Below, one piece after another: positions 53,301-61,838 of a stretch of DNA of 64,000 bases. This stretch comes from Marinilabiliales bacterium (GTDB lineage: Bacteria > Bacteroidota > Bacteroidia > Bacteroidales > SZUA-534). Every line of letters starts with the position of its first letter. Within the stretch, counting starts at the first letter, position 1. Made by a program: the position numbers and the translations under genes. The notes below the pieces were generated by a model that saw only the letters and a list, made by a program, of their open reading frames with translations, ran no database searches and was not told the DNA's origin. The DNA is taken from the NCBI GenBank assembly GCA_003512955.1, contig DOTG01000026.1, positions 284,032-348,031 of the forward strand, given 5' to 3'.

Positions 53301-53427
53301 AACAAATTACATTATACCAGTTGCATCACAGTTTAATTGGTTTAATTTTGGGGCTGATTCGCTTGTCTTTGAATTAACGAATTTGCATGATTTCCCAATT
53401 GAAAGCATATCATTAATTGCTAAATAG
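50317..53427 (+). CDS. Giant polytopic membrane protein, possible glycan-assembly factor
   Basis: Taking the ATG at 50317 (MFANSIYLVRKSLKW) gives 1036 residues; a further ATG at 50272 would add 15 poorly hydrophobic residues. Roughly the first 620 residues contain a dozen or more transmembrane helices; the remaining 400 form a soluble, probably periplasmic, domain with mixed alpha/beta character and a beta-rich end (GSFIFDVVPSDRATNYIIPV). No catalytic motif I know is visible. The context, a methyltransferase starting directly after its stop and a GT9 enzyme, suggests polysaccharide or lipid-linked glycan synthesis. Function unassigned. Confidence 0.78.
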   Translation: MFANSIYLVRKSLKWVYIPLFFSLYIVFNWIHLRSFDLENFSPEIVSLSTLQKFDISLRLSAFYSSVFIFIGCFIFIGFIIGLLQRYQIISRISIRILNYLSFTGLVFLVILLFQGSGKYFIELVMISQSIVAVQDLIIKYFYKRSNVFIPNEIYLWSLILAISALFPIRELFSYTARIFSLALYYKFYFVLNLLILNTYLVVSSRTKLSNKTVLSWFYPMAWLPGLSILSVEIPQILNQRGVNLLSAKYIYIALFLALITWIGLNIVFKRPLKTSRIVLQNKYAPLFVTGIVAFVYYQPFLPQSVDIFELGNPANSVMRLFDFTEIPMVDFLSSHMLSEQLFPYLYVLLNGYNGSLDFLTYNFLIYPIASLIVYFFFIKIFRRIWMSIFLALLFPYLFGLLPVSYAVLLISILLFYRLYNEYSLKKLLVFALWTAFLLSWKPEVGLANFYASSILLSIFLFNNFKRKVILDYVKVLTIILILAGSILGALSFFTESSILVNFKKAIIYFTANQAHGFSMLTYHFNRLFQLHYFVFPALVLTLTLAMILKTFKQTVDNKHRNLYWVILFLVIVYLVAAQRGLVRHNMFDTSMWISGPLFLILGLMLIYLLSFRFQVRVGMVFIIIATLLVGLFTFPENEKFAPVFDQYLSKFLRFDKIWGPMEQGVSRTKDPDRFVQKNFGDLNRYLDESLKDEETFYDFSNTPMAYFYAKRRVPGYFNQNPICINTRELEKLHLIEIEKLKMPVVVFNNVPQTYWDHVDRVPNELRHNLIANYLFQHYYPAYIINKHTIWLNNEQYLVMRERTDSLVQRLQPKSTQISLRKKDAGITNQWFVRAKIEKFSPTYSLIVNGFPVTAWYNPFYQAFEAILPPSVKESTIIVAANDTLHEISLFQSKYSLDTVSRKAQKFDLMKLPYVEGQYGKQSNSIAEEKLSEPLVSGKGRYVCVPASGVMVNQFNTIQLQMQAVKQGGKITCSYYKNGGEQGSFIFDVVPSDRATNYIIPVASQFNWFNFGADSLVFELTNLHDFPIESISLIAK

Positions 53428-54285
53428 ATGAACTGCACCATTTGTACCCATCCGGGAACTAAACCAAAGTATAATTTACCGTATTCCATTTTATTTGAAT
53501 GCGGCCACTGCAAAACACAATTTTTAAGTCCACAACCCACCGAACATCGGCTTACTGAGATATATTCACGCGATTATTATACCTCGTGGGGAGTCAACAA
53601 CCAGGGTTTTGATCTGGTACGTAAAATGAAATACCAAACCGCGACCAGCTATCTCAAAAAGATAAAAAAAATTAAGCCAGAAGGTAAACTTCTTGACATA
53701 GGTTGTGCTTTTGGATTCTTTCTTGAAGCCGCACGTGATGAAGGTTTTGAGCCTTTTGGAATCGAATTTTCGAAATTCAGTTCAGATTATGCAAAAAAAA
53801 ACATAAGCAACGATCACGTTCATTGTGGAACCATTGAGAACAGTCCTTTTCCTAACCAGTATTTCGACGTAATTACCATGTTCGATCTGATTGAGCATAC
53901 ACGCCAACCAATCGTTACGTTTCAAACATCGGTAGCAAGATTAAAACAGGATGGTTTAATCGTTATAACAACGCCCGATACGGGATCGTGGAGTAATAAA
54001 TTACTCGGGAAAAAATGGTTGCATTACAAAGAAGAACACCTTTTCTATTTTAACCGGAAAAGTTTAAACGTGATAGCTGCAAAAGCAGGATTGCAAATTG
54101 TGCATACCGAATCATGCAAAAAAACATTTAACCTCAATTATGTTTTTACACAGTTTGCAATTTATAAATTGCCGGTAATTTCGCGTATGTTTAAAGGTTT
54201 GGCAAAAATTATTCCCGATAGTTGGCAGCATAAGACATTTGGATTCGCTATTGGTGAACTGTTGGTCATACTAAAGAAAGAATAG
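53428..54285 (+). CDS. SAM-dependent methyltransferase with N-terminal zinc-ribbon-like motif
   Basis: The 285-residue protein starts CTICTHPG, with a second Cys pair in ECGHCKTQFLSPQP, likely a small zinc ribbon. The class I methyltransferase core has motif I LLDIGCAFGFFLEAARDEGF (near 88-107), followed by the acidic PFGIEFSK and DVITMFDLIEHT. Such two-part methyltransferases are frequent in glycan and lipid clusters, where they methylate sugars or lipids. It starts at the base after the 50317 gene's stop, so it is translationally linked. Its acceptor is unknown. Confidence 0.85.
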   Translation: MNCTICTHPGTKPKYNLPYSILFECGHCKTQFLSPQPTEHRLTEIYSRDYYTSWGVNNQGFDLVRKMKYQTATSYLKKIKKIKPEGKLLDIGCAFGFFLEAARDEGFEPFGIEFSKFSSDYAKKNISNDHVHCGTIENSPFPNQYFDVITMFDLIEHTRQPIVTFQTSVARLKQDGLIVITTPDTGSWSNKLLGKKWLHYKEEHLFYFNRKSLNVIAAKAGLQIVHTESCKKTFNLNYVFTQFAIYKLPVISRMFKGLAKIIPDSWQHKTFGFAIGELLVILKKE

Positions 54286-54295
54286 AATTAAAACC

Positions 54296-55537
54296 ATGAA
54301 TACCAATACCCAAATTATCATCGATAAATATATTGTTCAGGTTTTCGCTATTTTATTTAATCTGGCGGTAAAACCTTTAGGAATGTTTTTGCGCATTAAT
54401 CATTCACTCGACCGTAATTTTACAACCATTGCCGTTTGCAAATACAAAGGAATGGGTAGTATTATTCAGGCAACCCCTTTATTAAAAACATTAAAAGCAA
54501 ATTATCCCGGGTCTAAAATCATTTTTGTTACAACTCCTGGTAATGTTGAGATTTTAAAAAAAACAGGATTGGTAGATGTAATAGTCACCTTAAACGACTC
54601 ATCGGTATTTAAATTAATCAAAGGGCTTCCTGGGTTTATCATCAAACTAATTAGGTACAAAATCGAAGTGTATATTGATTTAGAGGTTTATTCAAACTTC
54701 AGTACTCTAATCACCATTTTGAGCATGTCAAAAAACCGTTTAGGGTTTTATCTCCAATCAAAGCATTACCGACTAGGCAATTACACACACATGATGTACC
54801 ATAACACCCGGAGCCCAATCATGGAGACCTATCTTCAGTTTGCCCGCTTGTTAGGTTGCAAAATTGCAGACACGGAATTAATCCCTTTGGTATCTGAAAT
54901 AACCTCAATAAATTTTGATAATCTAAAACTGGAGCTTCTTAAAAAGAAGTATTTAGTGATAAATCCAAATGCTTCCGATTTGCGATTGGAACGTAGGTGG
55001 GGATTGGAAAATTATAAGGAACTCATTCAATTGCTCGTAAAACATTTTCCTGAAAATACAATTCTAGTAATTGGAGGGAAAAGCGAAAGCCAATATGTAT
55101 CGGAAGTATTAAAAGGGTTAACCCACAAAAATATTTTTGATATTTCCGGGAAAACAAACCTTGATGAATTAATTGCTATTATTAAACACGCCCAATTATT
55201 AATTACAAACGATAGTGGCCCGATGCATATCGGATTTGCTTGTAAAACCCCAACCATTGCACTATTTGGTCCTTGTTCTCCTATGCAATATGGGAATCAT
55301 AAAAACAGCATTGCCATTTACAAAAATGCTTATTGCAGTCCATGCGTTCACGATTTCGTAAATCCTCCCTGCAAAGGCAATAATCAGTGTATGAAATTAA
55401 TAACGGTGGAAGATGTTTTAAACAGTGTACAAATCTTCTTCCAAGGAACACAATTCTTAGTTGAAAAACCTTCAGAAATTGCTTATCGTTCCAATGGGTT
55501 TATTCTGGGCACCTTAAACCGAAAAAAAAGAAAGTAA
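54296..55537 (+). CDS. Glycosyltransferase family 9 (ADP-heptose LPS heptosyltransferase-like)
   Basis: The 413-residue protein has the GT9 pattern: N-terminal membrane-contact helix (VFAILFNLAVKPLGMFL), KYKGMGSIIQATPLLKTLK near 55-73, a VFVTT-like Rossmann strand and the C-terminal donor site LLITNDSGPMHIGFACKTPTIALFGPCSP. GT9 enzymes transfer heptose or related sugars in lipopolysaccharide core or glycan assembly. It lies 10 nt after the methyltransferase stop and likely ends the operon. A Cys-rich stretch (YCSPCVHDFVNPPCKGNNQC) follows the donor site and is unusual. Confidence 0.88.
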   Translation: MNTNTQIIIDKYIVQVFAILFNLAVKPLGMFLRINHSLDRNFTTIAVCKYKGMGSIIQATPLLKTLKANYPGSKIIFVTTPGNVEILKKTGLVDVIVTLNDSSVFKLIKGLPGFIIKLIRYKIEVYIDLEVYSNFSTLITILSMSKNRLGFYLQSKHYRLGNYTHMMYHNTRSPIMETYLQFARLLGCKIADTELIPLVSEITSINFDNLKLELLKKKYLVINPNASDLRLERRWGLENYKELIQLLVKHFPENTILVIGGKSESQYVSEVLKGLTHKNIFDISGKTNLDELIAIIKHAQLLITNDSGPMHIGFACKTPTIALFGPCSPMQYGNHKNSIAIYKNAYCSPCVHDFVNPPCKGNNQCMKLITVEDVLNSVQIFFQGTQFLVEKPSEIAYRSNGFILGTLNRKKRK

Positions 55538-55569
55538 CTCAAAAAAAATTACCGAAACCCAATACCCTC

Positions 55570-56316
55570 CTAAAACCTATCCCCAATCCCATCTTTGCCA
55601 TGGTTGGCCAGCAAGGTGGCAAAACAGGCGGCTTCCTGTTGGTATCTCTCGGTCAAAGATGTCCCATCCCGGTGCCTTTGTAACTGTTCTTTCACCGCTT
55701 TTAAGGCTTCTAATTCGGTATTGCTGAAATGACAGGCCAGGTTTTTTTGAACCTCCGGAAATTGTTCCACACTCAGCAACTGTTGAATTAATCCCTGTTG
55801 CAATGCCAGTTCCAGTGGGATATCAGCTCCGGTGAATAAATAAAAGGCTGCATTTGCATGGCCCAACTGTAAGGGTAACTGAACCGTACCGCCCGCACCG
55901 GGAATAATTCCGTACTGAAGCTCGGGCAAGGCCAGGCGTGCCGTTTGGGTGCAGATACGGACATCGCAATGCAAAGCCAACTCTAATCCGCCACCCAAAC
56001 AAACCCCGGAAATAAAAGCTATGGTAGGAATGGGCAGCTTCTGAAATAGCTGAAACGATTCATGGATAAACTGGCTCCGGCGTTCGGCCTCCTGCTGAGT
56101 CAATGTTTTCATCTCCTTCAGATCGCCGCCGGCGCTGAATGCCTTTTCATGCCCCACCACAAACAGTGCTTTGGTAGTAGTTGTATCCAAATGAGTAAGG
56201 GCATGCCGGATTTCCTCTACCATCCGGAAACAGATGGCATTTAACTTATCGGGACGGTTCAATGTTAGCCGGGCGATGCCATCGGTTATTGTGAAGGCAA
56301 TAAATTGGTATTCCAT
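55570..56316 (-). CDS. Enoyl-CoA hydratase/isomerase family protein
   Basis: The start at 56316 (MEYQFIAFTITDGIARLTLNRPDKLNAI) gives 248 residues, the normal length; a longer frame to 56433 adds unlikely sequence. The crotonase fold is clear: CoA/oxyanion motif HEKAFSAGGDL (57-65), SGVCLGGGLELAL with E112, and LPELQYGIIPGAGGT with E132. Both catalytic glutamates are retained, so hydratase activity is plausible. It would hydrate trans-2-enoyl-CoA or isomerise related acyl-CoAs. It is divergent from the DsrE gene. Confidence 0.92.
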   Translation of the reverse strand: MEYQFIAFTITDGIARLTLNRPDKLNAICFRMVEEIRHALTHLDTTTTKALFVVGHEKAFSAGGDLKEMKTLTQQEAERRSQFIHESFQLFQKLPIPTIAFISGVCLGGGLELALHCDVRICTQTARLALPELQYGIIPGAGGTVQLPLQLGHANAAFYLFTGADIPLELALQQGLIQQLLSVEQFPEVQKNLACHFSNTELEALKAVKEQLQRHRDGTSLTERYQQEAACFATLLANHGKDGIGDRF

Positions 56317-56471
56317 AAACTTTAAATTGCGAATTAAAACTAACAAAATAAATTCAGGTGGCGATGCTTCATTGAGGAAATGATGTGTCGCCTGAAAAAA
56401 AACCGTTGACCCCATTCCACCCATTGAAAACAATCCTTAGATTCGTGGCTTCATTCTTAACAAAAATCAAA

Positions 56472-56819
56472 ATGAAACAAAATGATACAACGCTCATCCA
56501 GATTACCCAAAACGGGATGGGGCATGGCGATGAAACACTCGGTTTAAAACTTATCGGAAATTATCTGAAACTCATTGTCCAGGAAAATAGCCTGCCAAAA
56601 TTTATCGTGTTTTACAATTCAGGGGTTCAGTTTATTTGTGAAGGTTCGTCGGTGATTGACATTCTGCGTGAAATTGAAAACAAAGGCGTAAAGCTGATTG
56701 CCTGCAAAACCTGTCTCGACTATTACCAACTTTCGGAAAAGGTCGAGGTAGGCCACGCGGGAACCATGGTTGACATTATCGCGTTGCAGAATCTGGCCGG
56801 CAAGGTAATTAATCTGTAG
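56472..56819 (+). CDS. DsrE-family protein (YedF-like C-terminal half, no TusA domain)
   Basis: The ATG at 56472 gives 115 residues; an extension to 56385 would overlap the divergent gene's leader. The sequence matches the DsrE-like half of the selenium-associated YedF proteins: ITQNGMGHGDETLGLKLI (11-28), VFYNSGVQFICEGSSVID (46-63) and a CKTC-type Cys pair (C78, C81) with GHAGTMVDI. YedF proteins normally carry a TusA sulfur-relay domain in front, which is missing here. A sulfur or selenium transfer role is inference. It is probably monocistronic. Confidence 0.82.
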   Translation: MKQNDTTLIQITQNGMGHGDETLGLKLIGNYLKLIVQENSLPKFIVFYNSGVQFICEGSSVIDILREIENKGVKLIACKTCLDYYQLSEKVEVGHAGTMVDIIALQNLAGKVINL

Positions 56820-56854
56820 CTGACAATTAAAATTTATCATGCTATTTATAAGTC

Positions 56855-57586
56855 TTAGGCAAGATGTTTCCGTATCTGCTCTTTAACCAATTCCAGCAAT
56901 ACTTCATCGTCAAAGTCACCCCGCTCCAAAGGACGGAGTGCGGTATAACGGAGCCTTATCCCGATGTTTAACGGGAATTGTCCCCATCGGTGTAATTTGT
57001 AATTGCCATCAATGGCAAAAGGAACTATCAACGCGTTGGGCGATTCTTTCAATAAAGCTTTAAATCCTGCCGGTTGAAAGGCTTTTAATTGTCCATTTTT
57101 GCTCCGGGTCCCTTCCGGGAAAAGACAAACCGACCAATTCCGTTCTTCCATTCTCCGCCCCAGTTTTTGGATTTCTTTAATGGAATGAGCGCCCTGTTTC
57201 CGGTCAATAAGTACCGATCCCCCTTTACGGAGATTGAATGATACACTCGGTAGGTTTTTACCCAGTTCCGCTTTTGAAATAAACTTGGGGTGGTGTTTCC
57301 GGAAGCCCCATCCCACGGGCGAAATATCGTACATGCTTTGGTGGTTGGCCACAATAATCAACGGCCTGTTTTTGGGCAATAGTTCAAACCCTTCGAAAGA
57401 AGGTCTGCATGCCAACGTGTATAAATTTTGAACGAGAAGAAAATTTAAAACATCCACCGTCCTTTTGTGTGTCCGGTATCCAAAGATATAATACGCCACC
57501 ATTTGGATGGGATGAAAAATGGCCAGGAGCAGACCCATCATAATCAAATGAATTACCGATAAAATAATAGCTGCAAGTTTCCGCAT
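56855..57586 (-). CDS. plsC: 1-acyl-sn-glycerol-3-phosphate acyltransferase (PlsC)
   Basis: The 243-residue enzyme makes phosphatidic acid by acylating lysophosphatidic acid at the inner membrane. It has N-terminal membrane helices (about 5-36), the catalytic NHQSMYD motif with H82 and D87, and the acceptor motif FPEGTRS near 165. The following LKAFQPAGFKALL and VPFAIDGNY segments complete the PlsC domain. It follows the ribonucleotide reductase by 153 nt across a terminator, so it is probably transcribed separately. Confidence 0.92.
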   Translation of the reverse strand: MRKLAAIILSVIHLIMMGLLLAIFHPIQMVAYYIFGYRTHKRTVDVLNFLLVQNLYTLACRPSFEGFELLPKNRPLIIVANHQSMYDISPVGWGFRKHHPKFISKAELGKNLPSVSFNLRKGGSVLIDRKQGAHSIKEIQKLGRRMEERNWSVCLFPEGTRSKNGQLKAFQPAGFKALLKESPNALIVPFAIDGNYKLHRWGQFPLNIGIRLRYTALRPLERGDFDDEVLLELVKEQIRKHLA

Positions 57587-57678
57587 CTCTTTTTTAGTTT
57601 AATTTTCATCCATTGCTTTCGAAACAACAAGCAGTACCATGAAATATTACCTCTGTTTATTAGTTCAGGGTTGCATAC

Positions 57679-57708
57679 AAAAAAGGGGGCTAGCACTCCC
57701 CCTTTTTT
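57679..57708 (-). terminator. Bidirectional-type terminator after nrdJ
   Basis: AAAAAAGGGGG (57679-57689) and CCCCCTTTTTT (57698-57708) form a perfect 11-bp stem with an 8-nt loop; A and T tracts flank both sides. It lies 32 nt beyond the nrdJ stop. Confidence 0.92.
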
Positions 57709-57739
57709 CTGATATACTGCGATTTGAAAAGCTGGCAGC

Positions 57740-60319
57740 CTACCCGCACTTTGAATATCCGCAGTGGGTACAGGTGAGACAACCATCCCTGTAAACTATG
57801 GTATTTGCTTCTTTACATTCCGGGCAAACCGTGCCTTCTTTGGCCATGGTCCCATCCTGGATATATTTTTTCAATGCCCGGGCTACGCCATTTTTCCAGG
57901 TATTGATGGTTTCGGAATCGAGTACCAACGAATCGACCAGGTTGATGACCTGAGGAATTGGCATTCCGTAACGCAACACGCCTGAAATAAGTTTGGCATA
58001 ATTCCAAAACTCGGGGTCAAATTTATGCGACAGTCCCTCAACGGTAGTTTTATAACCGTATTTGTTCAAATATTGGAAATCGTAGCGGGTATTCCCCTCT
58101 TCGTCTTTATTCTTGATGATTTTTCCTGTTTCAACCGTTTTAGGAATGGGCAACACATCGTCCTCAGCCAAACCGGTAAATATTTCGTAAGGTTTTCCTT
58201 CCAGGATACCCACAAAAGCAATCCACTTTTCGTTGTTGTTGCTAAAGCGCAGAATGTCGGCATCCAATACTTTTGGGCGTTTCAATTCCCCTAACGAGAT
58301 TTTTTCGTGCGTCTCCTCCTTTTTCTCCTCTTTTTTGTTCGATACCAAAACACCGGAACGGGAACCATCACGGTAAACAGTTACCCCTTTGCAACCACTA
58401 CGCCAGGCTTCGATGTATAATTCTCCGACCAATTCTTCGGGCACCTCATTCGGAAGGTTGATGGTGACACTGATGGAATGATCGACCCATTTTTGAATGG
58501 CTCCCTGCATTTTCACCTTCTGGTGCCAGTCCACATCGTTGGATGTGGCTTTGTAATAAGGCGATTTTTCAACCAGAGCCTGAATCTCGTCATCGCTCAG
58601 ACGCTTAACATTTTCGGTTTCGTAACCATTCACCTTTAACCATGTTAAAAAGTGGTGGTGGAACACATAAAATTCTTCCCAGCTATCGCCCACCTCGTCC
58701 ACAAAAGTGACGTTGACATTTTTATCGTTTGGGTTTACCTTGCGGCGGCGTTTGTAAACGGGCAAAAATACCGGTTCAATTCCCGAAGTGGTTTGAGTCA
58801 TCAAACTGGTTGTACCTGTGGGGGCGATAGTCAACAAAGCAATGTTGCGGCGTCCATATTTCATAATGTCGCTGTACAATGCCTCATCCTCGGCCTTAAT
58901 ACGGAGCAACATGGGGTTGTTTTTCTCACGTTCGGCTTCAAAAATGGTGAAAGGGCCACGTTCCTTTGCCATCTGGTTCGATGAACGATAGGCTGCCAGA
59001 GCCAGCGTTTTCTGAACTTCCACGGCGAAATCGTTTGCCGACGGGGTTCCATAACGGTAACCCAATGCAGCCAGCATGTCGCCTTGCCCGGTAATACCAA
59101 CACCGGTACGGCGTCCTTCCTGAGCTTTTTGTTTGATGTTTTCCCAGAGTTTTATCTCGGTGCGTTTTACTTCATGTTCTTCGGGGTCGGCAACAATTTT
59201 ATTGATGATGGCATCAATTTTTTCCAATTCAAGGTCAATGATATCGTCCATAAACCGTTGGGCATGCGCCACGTGTTTTTTGAATTTATCGAAATTGAAC
59301 GTAGCCGTTACGGTAAACGGATTCTCCACATAGCTGTATAGATTCACGGCCAACAAACGGCAGCTATCGTAAGGGCATAACGGGATCTCTCCACAGGGAT
59401 TGGTAGAAACGGTGCGGTAACCCAGGTCGGCATAACAATCAGGGATGCTTTCGCGGATAACGGTGTCCCAAAATAGAATTCCGGGTTCGGCCGATTTCCA
59501 CGCATTATGTACAATTTTCGACCATAATTTATGTGCATCAATTTCTTTGGTAACGCTCGGGTTTTTGGAATCCACCGGATATTGCTGGTGGTATTGGGTA
59601 CCCTCAACCACCGATTTCATAAATTCATCGTCAATTTTAACCGAAACATTGGCCCCTGTTACCTTACCCGATTCCAATTTGGCATCGATAAACGATTCGG
59701 CATCAGGATGTTTGATAGATACCGATAACATGAGCGCTCCCCTGCGGCCATCCTGAGCCACCTCGCGGGTTGAATTGGAATAACGCTCCATGAATGGCAC
59801 CAGACCTGTGCTTGTTAACGCGGAATTTTTAACCGGACTTCCTTTCGGACGAATATGTGACAAATCGTGGCCCACCCCGCCACGACGTTTCATTAACTGA
59901 ACCTGCTCCTGATCAATCATCATAATGCCGCCGTAGGAATCGGCAGGGTTTGCCCGTCCAACCACAAAACAGTTAGAGAGTGATGCTACCTGGAAATCGT
60001 TTCCGATTCCCGTCATTGGGCCACCTTGCGGAATGATGTATTTGAAATCGCGAAGCAATTCAAAAATCTCATCTTCCGATAAAGGATTCACATATTTTTT
60101 CTCGATACGGTGAATCTCTTTTGCCAGCCGGCGGTGCAAATCGTCAGGGGTAAGTTCATACAAGTTGCCTTGAGAATCTTTCAAAGCATATTTGTTTACC
60201 CAAACGGTGGCAGCCAGCTCATCGCCTTTAAAATATTCCAATGATGCTTTTACAGCTTCCTCATAGGAATAGGTCTGCTTTTTTTGATCTGTTTGTAAGG
60301 TCATTTCATCAGTTAACAT
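57740..60319 (-). CDS. nrdJ: Adenosylcobalamin-dependent (class II) ribonucleotide reductase
   Basis: The 859-residue enzyme reduces ribonucleotides to deoxyribonucleotides with a B12-derived radical. The signature NPCGEIPL of the active site, GTNP-like early Cys region (SLSNCFVVGRANPADSYGG), GITGQGDMLAALG and APTGTTSLMTQTTSGIEPVF are visible. The C-terminal tail CPECKEANTIVYRDGCLTC plus THCGYSKC is the expected zinc-binding, disulfide-carrying end. The start MLTDEMTLQ or the internal Met at position 6 are both possible. No B12 riboswitch motif was seen upstream. Confidence 0.95.
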   Translation of the reverse strand: MLTDEMTLQTDQKKQTYSYEEAVKASLEYFKGDELAATVWVNKYALKDSQGNLYELTPDDLHRRLAKEIHRIEKKYVNPLSEDEIFELLRDFKYIIPQGGPMTGIGNDFQVASLSNCFVVGRANPADSYGGIMMIDQEQVQLMKRRGGVGHDLSHIRPKGSPVKNSALTSTGLVPFMERYSNSTREVAQDGRRGALMLSVSIKHPDAESFIDAKLESGKVTGANVSVKIDDEFMKSVVEGTQYHQQYPVDSKNPSVTKEIDAHKLWSKIVHNAWKSAEPGILFWDTVIRESIPDCYADLGYRTVSTNPCGEIPLCPYDSCRLLAVNLYSYVENPFTVTATFNFDKFKKHVAHAQRFMDDIIDLELEKIDAIINKIVADPEEHEVKRTEIKLWENIKQKAQEGRRTGVGITGQGDMLAALGYRYGTPSANDFAVEVQKTLALAAYRSSNQMAKERGPFTIFEAEREKNNPMLLRIKAEDEALYSDIMKYGRRNIALLTIAPTGTTSLMTQTTSGIEPVFLPVYKRRRKVNPNDKNVNVTFVDEVGDSWEEFYVFHHHFLTWLKVNGYETENVKRLSDDEIQALVEKSPYYKATSNDVDWHQKVKMQGAIQKWVDHSISVTINLPNEVPEELVGELYIEAWRSGCKGVTVYRDGSRSGVLVSNKKEEKKEETHEKISLGELKRPKVLDADILRFSNNNEKWIAFVGILEGKPYEIFTGLAEDDVLPIPKTVETGKIIKNKDEEGNTRYDFQYLNKYGYKTTVEGLSHKFDPEFWNYAKLISGVLRYGMPIPQVINLVDSLVLDSETINTWKNGVARALKKYIQDGTMAKEGTVCPECKEANTIVYRDGCLTCTHCGYSKCG

Positions 60320-60420
60320 TTTTACACAATTTACCCGGTTAAAAAACTCTTTAAATACTTGTTTTTCGAACTTCTGAGGGTGACAGATTCGTTATGCGAA
60401 AATAGGTCATAAGCGAAAAA

Positions 60421-60435
60421 AAGTGAAATTCACTT
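60421..60435. promoter_or_regulatory. 15-nt palindrome upstream of nrdJ
   Basis: AAGTGAA-A-TTCACTT is a perfect inverted repeat about 100 nt upstream of nrdJ, between nrdJ and kdtA. It does not match the NrdR box. Possible operator; single copy only. Confidence 0.3.
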
Positions 60436-60552
60436 ATTAACATTTTGGTGTGAAAATCGTGCAAAAAGAGGATTATGAGAAAGTTATCCCGTTAATTTCT
60501 CAGTTTGGGGTAATAAAAGATTTGTTTGTCTGAAATAAATCGGGGTAAATTG

Positions 60553-61785
60553 CTATAAAATTTTGTTAATATCACTGAGGATTTTTTGAGTACCTCCCTG
60601 CATTGAATCTACATATAATCGAGAAGCTCTCCCGGCCTTTTCCCTGAGCAGATCATCCATCCAAAGACTATCTACGGTCTGGTTAAAACTTTGCTCATCG
60701 TGAATGGAAAACCCAGCCCCTTGGTGAATTAAATCCACAGCCTCTTTAAACCGTTGATAATTTGGGCCAAAAACAACAGGTATTCCGTAGGTTGCTGCTT
60801 CCAGGGTATTGTGTATCCCTTTTCCAAAACCGCCACCGATATAAGCCACCCCACCATATTTGTAGATAGACGATAGCATCCCGATGCTGTCGATGACCAA
60901 TACCTGGCAGTGTTGAATGCTTTGTTCGTTTGCCTCTGAAAAAAATAAGGCTTTTTGTTGGAACAGGTTTTTGATCTTTTGAAGATGGCTTGAATGAATC
61001 TCGTGGGGAGCCACTATCCATTTAACCGTTGGCTGGTGTATGAGATACCGGGCAATAAGTTCTTCGTCGCTTTCCCAGGTACTGCCGGCAACTACCACTT
61101 TTTGACCGGCCGAAAACTGTTCAATCAATGGAAAACTTTTGGATTTTTGAGCCAGTTCTGTTACCCGGTCAAACCGGGTATCGCCCCCGACCACCACATG
61201 CGGTATCCCAATTTGTTGCAATAACGTTTTGGAGGCTTCATCCTGCACATAAATAATGGAAAAAAAGCGCAGCATGTTCCGGTACCATTTCCCATACCAT
61301 TTGAAAAAAAGTTGGTCCGACCGGAAGATTGCGGAAAAAATATAGGTTGGTACCCCCTTTTTATTGAGTTGGTTGAGGTAATGAAACCAAAATTCGTACT
61401 TTACAAAAAATGCCACGGTCGGGTTCACTATTTGGATGAATCTACGGGCATTGCGGGGAGTATCGGCAGGTAAATAAAAAATATAATCGGCATCTGCATA
61501 ATTTTTCCGGATTTCATAACCTGATGGTGAAAAAAAGGTAAGTAGAATCTTGTAAGCAGGGTATTTGGCTTTAAACGCTTCCATCACCGGACGGCCTTGC
61601 TCAAATTCACCCAACGAGGATACATGGAACCAGGCAATGGGTGCCTCTGTGTGAACTGTGTTCTGAATGTTCTGAAATATATTCCGGCGACCTTTGACCC
61701 ATTGCTTTGCTTTTGGATTGGCAAATGCTACCAGCTTTATAAGCCCCACATAAACCCATATCCCAAGATTATAAATAACTATCAT
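60553..61785 (-). CDS. waaA: 3-deoxy-D-manno-octulosonic acid (Kdo) transferase
   Basis: The 410-residue inner-membrane-bound GT30 enzyme adds Kdo to lipid IVA, an essential lipid A core step. It has a single N-terminal membrane helix (IYNLGIWVYVGLIKLVAFA), the acceptor-side WFHVSSLGEFEQGRPVMEAF, and the donor half with VVAGSTWESDEELIA, WIVAPHEIHSSHL and YIGGGFGKGIHNTLEAATYGIPVVFGPNY. This confirms a Gram-negative envelope. It is upstream of nrdJ on the same strand with 233 nt between, so they are probably separate units. Confidence 0.95.
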   Translation of the reverse strand: MIVIYNLGIWVYVGLIKLVAFANPKAKQWVKGRRNIFQNIQNTVHTEAPIAWFHVSSLGEFEQGRPVMEAFKAKYPAYKILLTFFSPSGYEIRKNYADADYIFYLPADTPRNARRFIQIVNPTVAFFVKYEFWFHYLNQLNKKGVPTYIFSAIFRSDQLFFKWYGKWYRNMLRFFSIIYVQDEASKTLLQQIGIPHVVVGGDTRFDRVTELAQKSKSFPLIEQFSAGQKVVVAGSTWESDEELIARYLIHQPTVKWIVAPHEIHSSHLQKIKNLFQQKALFFSEANEQSIQHCQVLVIDSIGMLSSIYKYGGVAYIGGGFGKGIHNTLEAATYGIPVVFGPNYQRFKEAVDLIHQGAGFSIHDEQSFNQTVDSLWMDDLLREKAGRASRLYVDSMQGGTQKILSDINKIL

Positions 61786-61838
61786 GACTTTTGCATTTAA
61801 TTTCTAAATGGGGTGCTTCTAAAATAACAGGCCGTCCA

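Noticed and set aside
60320..60552. Cobalamin riboswitch upstream of nrdJ
   Set aside because: The B12-box core (GCCACTG-type) was not found on the minus strand; only a short palindrome is present.
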